64,000 nt of DNA from Natronospira sp. (GTDB lineage Bacteria; Pseudomonadota; Gammaproteobacteria; Natronospirales; Natronospiraceae), in contig PWMQ01000097.1 of assembly GCA_003558125.1 (NCBI GenBank), positions 1 through 64,000 of the forward strand. Reading direction: 5' to 3'. The notes beneath the pieces are model-generated. The model ran no database searches. It saw only the letters and a list, made by a program, of their open reading frames with translations, and was not told the origin of the DNA. Shown one piece after another: positions 43,002 through 51,264 of the stretch (the first letter of the stretch is position 1; the number at the start of each line of letters is the position of its first letter). Both the position numbers and the translations under genes were made by a program.

Positions 43002-44300
43002 ATGAGCGAGAAGACCTGCAAGCTGGGCATGCCGGACAACGAGGACAGCGTTGATCTGCCCATCCGGGAAGGCAGCCTGGGGCCAGCCACCGTGGACATT
43101 GGCCAGCTGTATCGTCAGCAAGGCGTGTTCACCTACGACCCCGGTTTCACCTCCACTGCCAGCTGCAAGAGCGCCATCACCTATATCGATGGCGAGAAGG
43201 GCCAACTCCTCTATCGTGGCTACCCCATTGAGCAGCTGGCGGAGCAGTCCAGCTTCCTTGAGGTCTCCTACCTCCTCATGTACGGGGAACTGCCCAGCCG
43301 GGAAACACTGGAGGGCTTCAAGCAGTCCATTCTCTATCACACCATGCTGAATGAATCGCTGCTGCGCTTCTTCAACGGCTTCCATTATGATGCCCACCCC
43401 ATGGCCATGATGACCGGCGTGGTCGGCTCCCTGTCCGCCTTCTATCACGATCAGAATGCCATGCGGGACCCGGAACAGCGTGATGTGTTTGCCCACCGCA
43501 TCATCGCCAAGATGCCGACCATCGCGGCGGCGGCCTACAAGCATTCCATCGGTCAGCCCTTCATGTATCCCCAGAACCATCTGGGCTACTGCTCCAACCT
43601 GCTGCACATGTTCTTCTCGGTCCCGGCGGAAGCCTATTCGCCCGACCCGGTAGCGGCGGAAGCGCTGGACCTGCTCTTCATTCTGCATGCGGATCATGAA
43701 CAGAATGCCTCCACCTCCACGGTGCGCCTTGCCGGCAGCACCGGCACCAATCCCTATGCGGCCATCGCGGCGGGTGTGACCGCGCTCTGGGGCCCGGCCC
43801 ATGGCGGCGCCAATGAGGCGGTGCTGGACATGCTCAATGAGATTGGGGATGTGAAGAACATTCCCAAGTATCTGGAGAAGGCCAAGGACAGGAATGACCC
43901 CTTCCGGCTGATGGGCTTCGGTCACCGGGTCTACAAGAACTATGACCCCCGCGCCAAGATCATTCGCGAGATGTGCCACAAGGTGCTCAAGCGCCTGGGC
44001 AAGGAGAATGATCCGCTGCTGGAGCTGGCGATGGAGCTTGAGCACATCGCGCTCAACGATGATTACTTTGTCGAGAAGAAGCTGTACCCGAATGTGGATT
44101 TCTACTCCGGCATCATCTACAAGGCCCTGGGTATTCCGGTCAGCATGTTCACGGTGATGTTCGCCATTGCCCGCACGGTGGGCTGGACGGCCCACTGGCT
44201 GGAGATGATCGGTGACCCGGCCATGCGCATTGGTCGTCCGCGTCAGCTTTATGTTGGCGAGACCCAGCGGGATTACGTGCCCCTGGATCGCCGGAAGTAA
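43002..44300 (+). CDS. gltA: Citrate synthase
   Basis: Condenses acetyl-CoA and oxaloacetate at the entry of the TCA cycle. The 432-aa protein is the type II (hexameric, NADH-sensitive) length, with [73 protein letters not shown], the catalytic [12 protein letters not shown] and the C-terminal [11 protein letters not shown]. The ATG at 43002 has ACAGGAGCGAG upstream and gives the family N-terminus ([13 protein letters not shown]). Confidence 0.96.
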   Translation: MSEKTCKLGMPDNEDSVDLPIREGSLGPATVDIGQLYRQQGVFTYDPGFTSTASCKSAITYIDGEKGQLLYRGYPIEQLAEQSSFLEVSYLLMYGELPSRETLEGFKQSILYHTMLNESLLRFFNGFHYDAHPMAMMTGVVGSLSAFYHDQNAMRDPEQRDVFAHRIIAKMPTIAAAAYKHSIGQPFMYPQNHLGYCSNLLHMFFSVPAEAYSPDPVAAEALDLLFILHADHEQNASTSTVRLAGSTGTNPYAAIAAGVTALWGPAHGGANEAVLDMLNEIGDVKNIPKYLEKAKDRNDPFRLMGFGHRVYKNYDPRAKIIREMCHKVLKRLGKENDPLLELAMELEHIALNDDYFVEKKLYPNVDFYSGIIYKALGIPVSMFTVMFAIARTVGWTAHWLEMIGDPAMRIGRPRQLYVGETQRDYVPLDRRK

Positions 44301-44324
44301 TCGCGGTCCGACAGCAGAACAGGA

Positions 44325-44352
44325 ACGGGCGGCCATTGGCCGCCCGTTTTTT
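44325..44352 (+). terminator. Rho-independent terminator of gltA
   Basis: ACGGGCGGCC and GGCCGCCCGT pair across a two- or three-base loop and are followed by TTTTTT, 25 bases after the stop codon. Confidence 0.9.
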
Positions 44353-44422
44353 GTGCTTAGGTTTTTGTGCTGAGGGCTTCGACCGCTGCAGTGCCTTTCG
44401 ATGACGGTGACGTTTGCGTCCC

Positions 44423-44533
44423 GGCCTTGGAGGCGACAGGGCTTCCCAGGAACGTCGTGAACCCATCCCTGGGGACTCTGTGGGCGACATCCTGTCGCCC
44501 ACAGTCCTGGAAAGCCCTGTCACCTCCAAGGCC
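44423..44533. repeat. Long hairpin element, copy B
   Basis: GGCCTTGGAG pairs with CTCCAAGGCC, and the stem continues through GACAGGGCTTCCCAGGA with TCCTGGAAAGCCCTGTC. Inside, CTGTGGGCGACA and TGTCGCCCACAG form a perfect second hairpin. Between them lies the core CGTCGTGAACCCATCCCTGG shared with copy A. At 111 bases it is exactly as long as copy A. Confidence 0.8.
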
Positions 44534-44776
44534 TACCTGTGGTGGGGTCACCTGGACTGTGCCTGCTGAAGGCTTATTCAGATATTCGAGCAGATTACCT
44601 TCGATTCAGGCCGTTTATTCGCGGACAAATCCGCTCCCGCGGCGGCCTCGGCATAAGCTATTGGCACCGTGGGAGCGAATTCATTCGCGACTAAAAGCCA
44701 CCGGAAGGGACTAAGCCATAAGACTTAACCAAACTCTCTCCGAGCACGGCACAGGTGACGACCACCAAACCTAAGC
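44531..44776. repeat. Composite palindromic element, copy B (contains REP pair)
   Basis: Begins GCCTACCTGTGGTGGGGTCA and ends with an inverted version of that sequence. The REP-like pair is CGCGGACAAATCCGCTCCCG (44620-44639) and CGTGGGAGCGAATTCATTCG (about 44668-44687). Reading its inner part backwards matches copy A, including the flanking TTCGATTCAGG and ACTAAGCCATAAG segments. With the hairpin and the gltA terminator it accounts for the 535-base gap after gltA. Confidence 0.75.
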
Positions 44777-44835
44777 CGGCACACCCCGTCACCGCTAACG
44801 AAGGGCGATACAACAATCGAGGCCCTGAGGATGAC

Positions 44836-45456
44836 TCACTCCTCCAGCAAGGCCTCCACCGCGGCAAGATTGCCCCGCTTCATGGGCCGGCCGTCTATGG
44901 GGCTGCGGGGGGCGTGGCCTTTTTCGTGGAGGCCGAAGACAGTGATTTCCAGGCTGACATCCCCGGCCATGAAGCTGTAGACCGGGTAATTTTCGTGCTT
45001 GCCATTGGACTGGCGAAGGCGACGCTCCTCCGTTTCCACCGGGATACCCGAGTCCATCAGGAACATATAGACCGACTCCGGCATGTCGGCGAAGGCATGA
45101 AGGCTGACGTCGGCGTGCAGGGTGGCATTGCCATCAAGTACACCCCCCACCAGACGAGGCGAAAAATCCTGCAGCAGTTTCATCGCCTCAATCGCTGTCT
45201 CGCGTAGCTCCCGCAGACGATCCGGCTGGGTCTCGCCATGAAACAGGCGCAGATGTTCGTTCAGGGCTGATTCGATTTCCACATTGGTGGGCATGATGCG
45301 TCGAAGCTGGCTGCGCTCCAGACCAAGACGTTCGGATGCCTTGCGCTTGGCCAGAAGATAATCACGCACCCCTTCCTCGGCGAGGATGCGGGCGGCCTCC
45401 TGGGCCATGCGCTGACGGATTTCCTCGCTTCGCTTGTCAGTGCTGAGTCTGGTCAT
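44836..45456 (-). CDS. Conserved hypothetical protein, 206 aa
   Basis: Not recognised with confidence. The N-terminal third is helical and charged (RSEEIRQRMAQEAARILAEE, KASERLGLERSQLRRIMPT). The second part looks like a mixed alpha/beta domain, with LVGGVLDGNATLHADVSLHA, VYMFLMDSGIPVETEERRLR and VYSFMAGDVSLEITVFGL. The D and E residues on strands (HADVSL, SLEITVFG) resemble a metal-dependent nucleotidyltransferase-type layout, but that is only an impression. No signal peptide or membrane segment. AGGGGGTAACG before the ATG decides the start at 45456; upstream extensions run through an intergenic stretch. Confidence 0.75.
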   Translation of the reverse strand: MTRLSTDKRSEEIRQRMAQEAARILAEEGVRDYLLAKRKASERLGLERSQLRRIMPTNVEIESALNEHLRLFHGETQPDRLRELRETAIEAMKLLQDFSPRLVGGVLDGNATLHADVSLHAFADMPESVYMFLMDSGIPVETEERRLRQSNGKHENYPVYSFMAGDVSLEITVFGLHEKGHAPRSPIDGRPMKRGNLAAVEALLEE

Positions 45457-45614
45457 CGTTACCCCCTCGATCGGGCCGAAAAAATAGGGCGGGATTGGTG
45501 ACGCGACTGGATGGGATGAAGAGACGACCTCCCTGGATGGAAACTGCTTACAGAAATACCGGTTTCGGCACCCGAAAAGCAAGCGGGAGTGCAAGAAATC
45601 CAGAAGAACGGTAG

Positions 45615-45641
45615 AGACGGCGGCGCGGGCGGCCGCCGTCT
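45615..45641 (-). terminator. Hairpin downstream of the PBP1A gene
   Basis: AGACGGCGGC and GCCGCCGTCT form a ten-base stem 37 bases beyond the stop codon at 45678. No T-run follows, so this is a weak candidate. Confidence 0.4.
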
Positions 45642-45677
45642 ACTCATGAAAAAGCCTGGCCAGTCGGGCGCTGGCGC

Positions 45678-48128
45678 CTAGAAGAGATCATCCGCCCCCG
45701 GACTGTCCTCATCACTGCTATCTTCCCGTTCGGGCAGTTGCCCCTCGCGGAAAATCTCGAACATGCCGTTGGGATGATCAGCCCCCACCATCAGACCGGT
45801 ATCCCGGGAGATGCGGACTCTCACCAGACCCGGCGGCTCATCCAGAGTCCGCTCGGGGGCACCAATCAGGGCCGCGCCCATGAATTCCGTCCAGATGGGC
45901 AGCGCCGCACGGGCGCCACCCTCCCGATTACCCAGGGGCTGAGAACGGTCGAAACCGATCCAGGCGGTGGCCACCAGATCCGGTGTGTAACCGCTGAACC
46001 AGGCATCGCGATACTCGTTGGCGGTACCGGTTTTACCCGCCAGGTCATTGCGGCCCAACTGCTGGCGGGCGAAGCGGCCCGTGCCGTGGCGGACCACATC
46101 CTGCAGCATGCTATCAATGAGATAGGCGTTCTGCGGGCTGATCACACGTTCAGCCAGGTTGATGGGTGATTCCGGGTTGAGCTCATCTTCATGCAGGGAT
46201 GGCTGCCAGGCATCGCTGGCATCCTCGGCTTGCAGTTCTTCCGGCAGCCCGTTTTCGAGGCCCGGGACACTGCACTCGGGACAGACCACGGCCGGCTGGG
46301 CCTGATACAGGGGCTCGCCCCGGCGATCCATGATGCGCTCAATGAACCAGGGCTCCACCCGATGACCACCGTTGGCAAAAACCGCATAACCACGGGTGAG
46401 ATCCAAGGGGGTCAACTCACCCGTGCCCAGTGCCAGAGTCAGGTCGCGGGGAAGGGCGCGGTCATCAAAACCGAAAGACCGCAGGTGCCCGGCTGTCCGG
46501 CCAATACCCACATCCCGCAGGACCCGAACGGACACCAGATTGCGTGAATGAACCAGTGCCTCTCTAAGTCTCGTGGGACCAAAGAAACGACCGGTGTAAT
46601 TGGTGGGCCGCCAGGTATGATCAATGTCGGCCTCTTCCACGACCACGGGGGCATCATTAACAAGGGTCGCCGGCGTAAAGCCGTTGTCCAGGGCGGCGGA
46701 GTAGATAAAGGGCTTGAAGGCAGAACCCGGCTGACGCAGGGCCTGTACCGCCCGGTTGTATTGGCTGTGACGGAAGTCGAAACCGCCGGCCAGCGCCTCG
46801 ATGGCGCCGTCTTCCGGATTGATCGCGACCACCGCGCCCTGGGCCTCCGGCACCTGTGACAGAGCCCAGCCATCCTCATCCTGACTCAGGAACACGACAT
46901 CACCGGGCATGACCACTTCATCGGCCCGCTCTGGTGCCGAGCCCTGGCGATTACGATTGATGAAGGGGCGGGCCCACTCCATGGTGGAAAAGTCCACCGT
47001 GACCCGGTCGGCATTGCGCCGGACGGCTTCGAAACCTGTCTCCCCGGCGGCCGCAACCACCACCGGCTCGAGACCACCGATACGGTAGTAGGAAGCCAGG
47101 GTCGAGGCCCAGGCCTGCTGGTCGGAGGGATCGTCGGGGACCTGGACCTGGCCGACGGGGCCTCTCCAGCCATGACGCTGGTCATAGGCGAGCAGGCCGT
47201 TGCGCAGCGCGCGGACGGCCGCCGACTGCTTGCGACCATCCACGGTGGTCACAACCTGAAAACCGTCTTCGTAAGCCGCGTCGCCATAGCGACGGACCAT
47301 TTCCTGACGGACCATCTCGGCCACGAAGGGTGCATCCACTTCCACCTGGGCGCGGTGAAGGCCGGCGGTAACCGGCGCCGTCACGGCCTCGGCGTACTCC
47401 TCCTGGCTGATGAGGTCCAGGGTCAGCATCCGACCCAGCACATAAGCCCGCCGATCCACGGCCCGCTCCGGGTTGCTGACCGGGTTGGCCCGCGATGGGG
47501 CCTGGGGCAGGCCGGCAATCATGGCCTTCTCCGCCAGGGTCAGCTCGGAAACGTCCTTGCCGTAGTAGACCTCGGCGGCGGCGGCGGCGCCAAAGGCGCG
47601 GTGCCCCAGAAAGATCTTGTTGAGATAAAGACTCATGATTTCTTCCTTGCTCAGCTCTCGCTCGATTTCAAAGGCGAGAAAGAGCTCCCGGATCTTGCGA
47701 CCAAAGGTCTGGTCTCGGGTCAGGAAGAAGTTGCGGGCGACCTGCATGGTGATGGTGGAGCCACCGCCATGGGCCATTGAGCGGGTGGTGACAAGATAAT
47801 AGGAGGCCCGCAGCATGGCCCGGAAGTCCACGCCCCGGTGGCGGAAGAAATTCTCGTCCTCGGCGGCAATCACCGCCTGCTTGAGGCGTTCCGGGAATTC
47901 CTCATAGCGAAGCGGACGGCGCCGTTCCTCGCCAAACTCGGCGATCAGACGGCCATCACGGCTAAAGACCCGCATGGGCTCCTTGAAGTCCACCTCACGC
48001 AGGACTTCGACATCAGGCTGATCGGGGGCAATATAGAGATAGGTGCCGACAACCACCCCGATGGCCACCACGAACAGGGTAAAACCGGCACCGAGCAGAA
48101 AAACCAGGATCTTGAGAAAACGCTGCAT
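45678..48128 (-). CDS. mrcA: Penicillin-binding protein 1A
   Basis: A bifunctional peptidoglycan synthase. The 816-aa protein has an N-terminal membrane anchor (about residues 7-30), then a glycosyltransferase domain with AAEDENFFRHRGVDF, GGGSTITMQVARNFFL, REFLAFEIER-like and LYLNKIFLGHRAFG motifs. An OB-like insertion follows, then a transpeptidase domain with SxxK in QPGSAFKPFIYSAAL, HSRNLVS and LAGKTGTANEYRDAWFSGY. It ends in an acidic tail (EDSSDEDSPGADDLF). All catalytic motifs are intact. GGGGA before the ATG. It is divergent from pilM, the common arrangement in Gammaproteobacteria. Confidence 0.96.
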   Translation of the reverse strand: MQRFLKILVFLLGAGFTLFVVAIGVVVGTYLYIAPDQPDVEVLREVDFKEPMRVFSRDGRLIAEFGEERRRPLRYEEFPERLKQAVIAAEDENFFRHRGVDFRAMLRASYYLVTTRSMAHGGGSTITMQVARNFFLTRDQTFGRKIRELFLAFEIERELSKEEIMSLYLNKIFLGHRAFGAAAAAEVYYGKDVSELTLAEKAMIAGLPQAPSRANPVSNPERAVDRRAYVLGRMLTLDLISQEEYAEAVTAPVTAGLHRAQVEVDAPFVAEMVRQEMVRRYGDAAYEDGFQVVTTVDGRKQSAAVRALRNGLLAYDQRHGWRGPVGQVQVPDDPSDQQAWASTLASYYRIGGLEPVVVAAAGETGFEAVRRNADRVTVDFSTMEWARPFINRNRQGSAPERADEVVMPGDVVFLSQDEDGWALSQVPEAQGAVVAINPEDGAIEALAGGFDFRHSQYNRAVQALRQPGSAFKPFIYSAALDNGFTPATLVNDAPVVVEEADIDHTWRPTNYTGRFFGPTRLREALVHSRNLVSVRVLRDVGIGRTAGHLRSFGFDDRALPRDLTLALGTGELTPLDLTRGYAVFANGGHRVEPWFIERIMDRRGEPLYQAQPAVVCPECSVPGLENGLPEELQAEDASDAWQPSLHEDELNPESPINLAERVISPQNAYLIDSMLQDVVRHGTGRFARQQLGRNDLAGKTGTANEYRDAWFSGYTPDLVATAWIGFDRSQPLGNREGGARAALPIWTEFMGAALIGAPERTLDEPPGLVRVRISRDTGLMVGADHPNGMFEIFREGQLPEREDSSDEDSPGADDLF

Positions 48129-48371
48129 CTATGTCCCCGAAGGAAAAAATCACCAGAAATCCGGCATTTTGCCGCAAGATTCATATTTTAAGTCCTGACG
48201 CCCGGATGCGCGAATAGGCCCCCGGCGCGGACTTCCAGCCCCCTCGATATATGGGATTCTTTCCCTTTATTTTCAAGGGCTTATTTGCTTCTTAAAAGAG
48301 CCCCAAGCCTGGTCTTCGCAGCCTGCGGCAGCAGGGGGTGCGGAATAGAAGCGCATAAACCCGCATTTGAT

Positions 48372-48399
48372 TTGACGGCACATTGATATATAGTTCAAT
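48372..48399 (+). promoter_or_regulatory. Candidate promoter of the pil operon
   Basis: TTGACG and TTCAAT lie 16 bases apart, about 65 bases before pilM, in the A+T-rich part of the 335-base divergent region shared with the PBP1A gene. The -10 is weak. Elsewhere in this gap only a short CCCTT...AAGGG hairpin was seen. Confidence 0.35.
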
Positions 48400-48463
48400 T
48401 CAGGTCTTAATGTTCTGGGCCATGTTCTGCCGCCAAGTTGCCGTCTGAGAAAGGAAAAAAGCA

Positions 48464-49522
48464 GTGTTCTCAAAACGCGCCAAGCCAATGCTCGGCCTCG
48501 ACATCTCCACCTCCTCGGTGAAGGTGATTGAGCTGAGTCAGACCAAGGCCGGCTACCGTGTGGATCACTACGCGGCGGAGCCCATGCCTCAGAATGCCAT
48601 CACCGACAAGGTCATTGTCGATGTGGATGCCACCGGCGATGCCGTGCGCAAAGCCGTCAAACGCTCGGGCAGCCGAACCAAGCTGGCAGCCGTTGCCATT
48701 GGCGGTGCCTCGGTGATCAGCAAGGTGATCACACTACCAGCCAATCTCTCCGGCAAGGAGATGGAAGAGCAGGTGGAGCTGCAGGCCGACCAGTACATTC
48801 CCTTCCCTCTGGAGGAAGTCTCCTACGATTTTGAGGTTCAGGGCCCCTCCGAGGCGGACCCGGACATGGTGGACGTGTTCCTGGCCGCCACCCGCAGCGA
48901 GAACGTTGAACACCGTCAGGCGGTACTCGAGGCCGCCGGCCTGCAAGCCAAAGTGGTGGAGATCGAATCGGATGCCATGGAGAACGCCTGTAGCCTGCTG
49001 ACTCACCAGATGCCCGACAACGGTCTGGACAAGACCATTGCGGTGGTGGACTTCGGCGCCACCACCACCACCTTCAGCATTCTCAACGACCGCAAGGTGG
49101 CCTATACCCGCGACCAGAACTTCGGTGGCCGACAGCTGACCGAGGAAATCATGCGCGCCTACGGCCTGTCCTTTGAAGAGGCCGGCAAGGCCAAGAAGGA
49201 AGGTGGGCTGCCCGGCAACTATGAGACCGACATCCTCGAACCCTTCGTGGACGACATGGCGCAGCAGATCAACCGCTCCATGCAGTTTTATCTGTCTTCC
49301 CACGCCGGCGGCGGGCAACTGGACCAGGTGATCGTCTGCGGTGGTTGCGCCGCCATCCCGGGCGTGGATCAGATGATCCAGGAAAGGCTGGAGGTGCCGA
49401 CCGTGATCGGTAACCCCTTTGGGGAGATGAAACTTTCGTCCCGGGCCCGGGCGCAGAACGTCGAGAAAGACGCCCCGGCGCTCATGATCGCCTGCGGGCT
49501 CGCGCTCAGGAGTTTTGACTGA
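48464..49522 (+). CDS. pilM: Type IV pilus assembly protein PilM
   Basis: An actin-like cytoplasmic protein that docks to PilN at the inner membrane. The 352-aa product has the family start PMLGLDISTSSVKVIELSQT, then VISKVITLPANLSGKEMEEQ, the ATPase-fold motifs VVDFGATTTTFSILND and FGGRQLTEEIM, and VIVCGGCAAIPGVDQMI. Translation starts at GTG with AAAGGA upstream. The TGA stop overlaps the pilN start. Confidence 0.95.
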   Translation: MFSKRAKPMLGLDISTSSVKVIELSQTKAGYRVDHYAAEPMPQNAITDKVIVDVDATGDAVRKAVKRSGSRTKLAAVAIGGASVISKVITLPANLSGKEMEEQVELQADQYIPFPLEEVSYDFEVQGPSEADPDMVDVFLAATRSENVEHRQAVLEAAGLQAKVVEIESDAMENACSLLTHQMPDNGLDKTIAVVDFGATTTTFSILNDRKVAYTRDQNFGGRQLTEEIMRAYGLSFEEAGKAKKEGGLPGNYETDILEPFVDDMAQQINRSMQFYLSSHAGGGQLDQVIVCGGCAAIPGVDQMIQERLEVPTVIGNPFGEMKLSSRARAQNVEKDAPALMIACGLALRSFD

Positions 49523-50088
49523 TGCCGAGAATCAATCTTCTGCCCTGGCGTGAGGAAGCCCGCCGGGAAAAGCAGAAAGAATTTGGAACCCAACTGGGGG
49601 GCGCCGCCATCCTCGGCGGCCTGCTGTTGTTCTACGCCCACCATACGGTGGGTGGCTGGATAGACCACCAGCAGTCTCGCAATGACCGCATCCAAAGCGA
49701 GATCCGGCAGCTTGAAGAAAAGATTGCCGAGATCGAGGACCTTCAGGAAACCAAGGATCGACTGCTGGCACGCATGCAGATCATTGAGGAATTGCAGAAG
49801 AGCCGGCCCGATGGCGTCCGCCTCTTTGACGACCTGGTGCGGACCTTGCCATCCGGTGTCTACCTGACCGAGGTCACCCAGAGCGGGGCCAACCTGACCA
49901 TTCGCGGAGTAGCAGAATCCCAGGCCCGCGTATCGGCCTATATGCGCAACATCGACCAGGCCGATTGGCTGGCCCAGCCCCGCCTGCAGGTGATCGAGCG
50001 GGATCGTCCGCGCCGGGACGGTGAAGGACGATTGCGCACCTTCACCATTCGCGCGGTCCAGGTCACCCCGGGCACGGAGGACAACTGA
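49522..50088 (+). CDS. pilN: Type IV pilus assembly protein PilN
   Basis: An inner-membrane alignment-complex protein. The 188-aa product begins with MPRINLLPWREEARREKQKE, the segment that binds PilM. One membrane helix follows (about residues 25-43), then a coiled coil (SEIRQLEEKIAEIEDLQETK) and a periplasmic domain (DDLVRTLPSGVYLTEVTQSG). Confidence 0.95.
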   Translation: MPRINLLPWREEARREKQKEFGTQLGGAAILGGLLLFYAHHTVGGWIDHQQSRNDRIQSEIRQLEEKIAEIEDLQETKDRLLARMQIIEELQKSRPDGVRLFDDLVRTLPSGVYLTEVTQSGANLTIRGVAESQARVSAYMRNIDQADWLAQPRLQVIERDRPRRDGEGRLRTFTIRAVQVTPGTEDN

Positions 50089-50090
50089 TC

Positions 50091-50708
50091 ATGGATCTCC
50101 GCAAGCTCAACGAAATCGATATCAATGACCTCCGGGACATCGACTTCGCCGATATGGCGGAATGGCCAGTCGCCGGACGATTGGTCCTGGTGGGGATCAT
50201 CATTGTCGCCGTGCTGGTTGGTGGTTATTTCTTCCTGGTTCAGGATCAGCTGGAAAACCTCGAACGCCTGGAACGGGAAGAGACCGATCTGCGCTCCCGC
50301 TTTGAACTGCGGCAGGAGCGAGCGGCCAATCTTGACGACTACCGGGATCAGCTGGAGGAAATGCGCGAATCCTTCGGCACCATGCTGCGGCAACTGCCCA
50401 GCGAGGCCGAAGTGGAAAGCCTGTTGGTGGATATCTCGGAGACCGCGACCGCCAGTGGCCTGGAGTCAGAGCTGTTCGAGCCCCAGGCGGAGGTGGAGCG
50501 CGATTTCTACGCGGAACTGCCCTATCGCCTGCGCATGCGCGGCAGCTACCACGAGTTCGGCCAGTTTGCCGATGACGTGGCCAAACTGCCGCGAATCGTG
50601 ACCCTGCACAACATTCAGATCCGGCCACAGGATGACGGTGAGCTGGAAGTGGAAATGATTGCCAGAACCTATCGCTATCTGGGCGACGATGACGGAGGTG
50701 GCTCGTGA
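50091..50708 (+). CDS. pilO: Type IV pilus assembly protein PilO
   Basis: Partner of PilN in the inner-membrane complex. At 205 aa it has an N-terminal cytoplasmic segment with LNEIDINDLRDIDFADMAEW, one membrane helix (about residues 27-47), a coiled-coil (QLENLERLEREETDLRSRFE) and a periplasmic ferredoxin-like domain ending in RTYRYLGDDDGGGS. Its stop overlaps the pilP GTG. Confidence 0.95.
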   Translation: MDLRKLNEIDINDLRDIDFADMAEWPVAGRLVLVGIIIVAVLVGGYFFLVQDQLENLERLEREETDLRSRFELRQERAANLDDYRDQLEEMRESFGTMLRQLPSEAEVESLLVDISETATASGLESELFEPQAEVERDFYAELPYRLRMRGSYHEFGQFADDVAKLPRIVTLHNIQIRPQDDGELEVEMIARTYRYLGDDDGGGS

Positions 50709-51244
50709 GCAAAAAACGGACACCCAAGACTCGTGCCCTGCTGGCCATGGGCATGGCCGTGACCGGCCTCGCCCTGAGTGCCTGTGAACGGGATATGGAC
50801 GACCTGGAGCGCTACATCAACGAAATCAATCAGCGCCCGGGCGGTGAAATCGAGCCGATTCCACAAATCGAGCCCTACGAGGGGTTCAGCTATGGCGTGG
50901 CGGGCGAGCGCTCGCCCTTCGAGCCCGATGACCGCCTGCGCCCGGATGACACCGCAACCGCCGAGGGACCGACACCGGACCTGGATCGACGCCGCGAATA
51001 CCTCGAGCGCTATCCGCTTGATGGCCTGCGCATGCAGGGGATTCTGGAGATGGGTGGACAGCTTTACGCACTCGTCCGCGACCCCGAGGGCGTGGTGCAT
51101 CGGGTCAGTATGGGCAATCACATGGGCGAGAATTTTGGCGAGATCATCGCCATCACCGAAAGCCACGTCACATTGAGAGAACTGGTTCCGGACGGCACGG
51201 GCGGGTGGAATGAACGTGAACGTCGCCTGAGCCTGAGCGATTGA
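50705..51244 (+). CDS. pilP: Type IV pilus lipoprotein PilP
   Basis: Links PilN/PilO to the secretin. A 179-aa precursor with lipobox LALSAC, a disordered acidic stretch, and a C-terminal HR-like domain (LDGLRMQGILEMGGQLYALV and VSMGNHMGENFGEIIAITES). It uses a GTG start overlapping pilO by four bases, and ends 21 bases before the pilQ ATG. Confidence 0.94.
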   Translation: MSKKRTPKTRALLAMGMAVTGLALSACERDMDDLERYINEINQRPGGEIEPIPQIEPYEGFSYGVAGERSPFEPDDRLRPDDTATAEGPTPDLDRRREYLERYPLDGLRMQGILEMGGQLYALVRDPEGVVHRVSMGNHMGENFGEIIAITESHVTLRELVPDGTGGWNERERRLSLSD

Positions 51245-51264
51245 CCGGACAGGAGAGGAAGACC

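Noticed and set aside
42711-44336. 541-codon frame opposite gltA and its leader
   Set aside because: Citrate synthase motifs prove the plus strand is coding; the frame is a composition effect.
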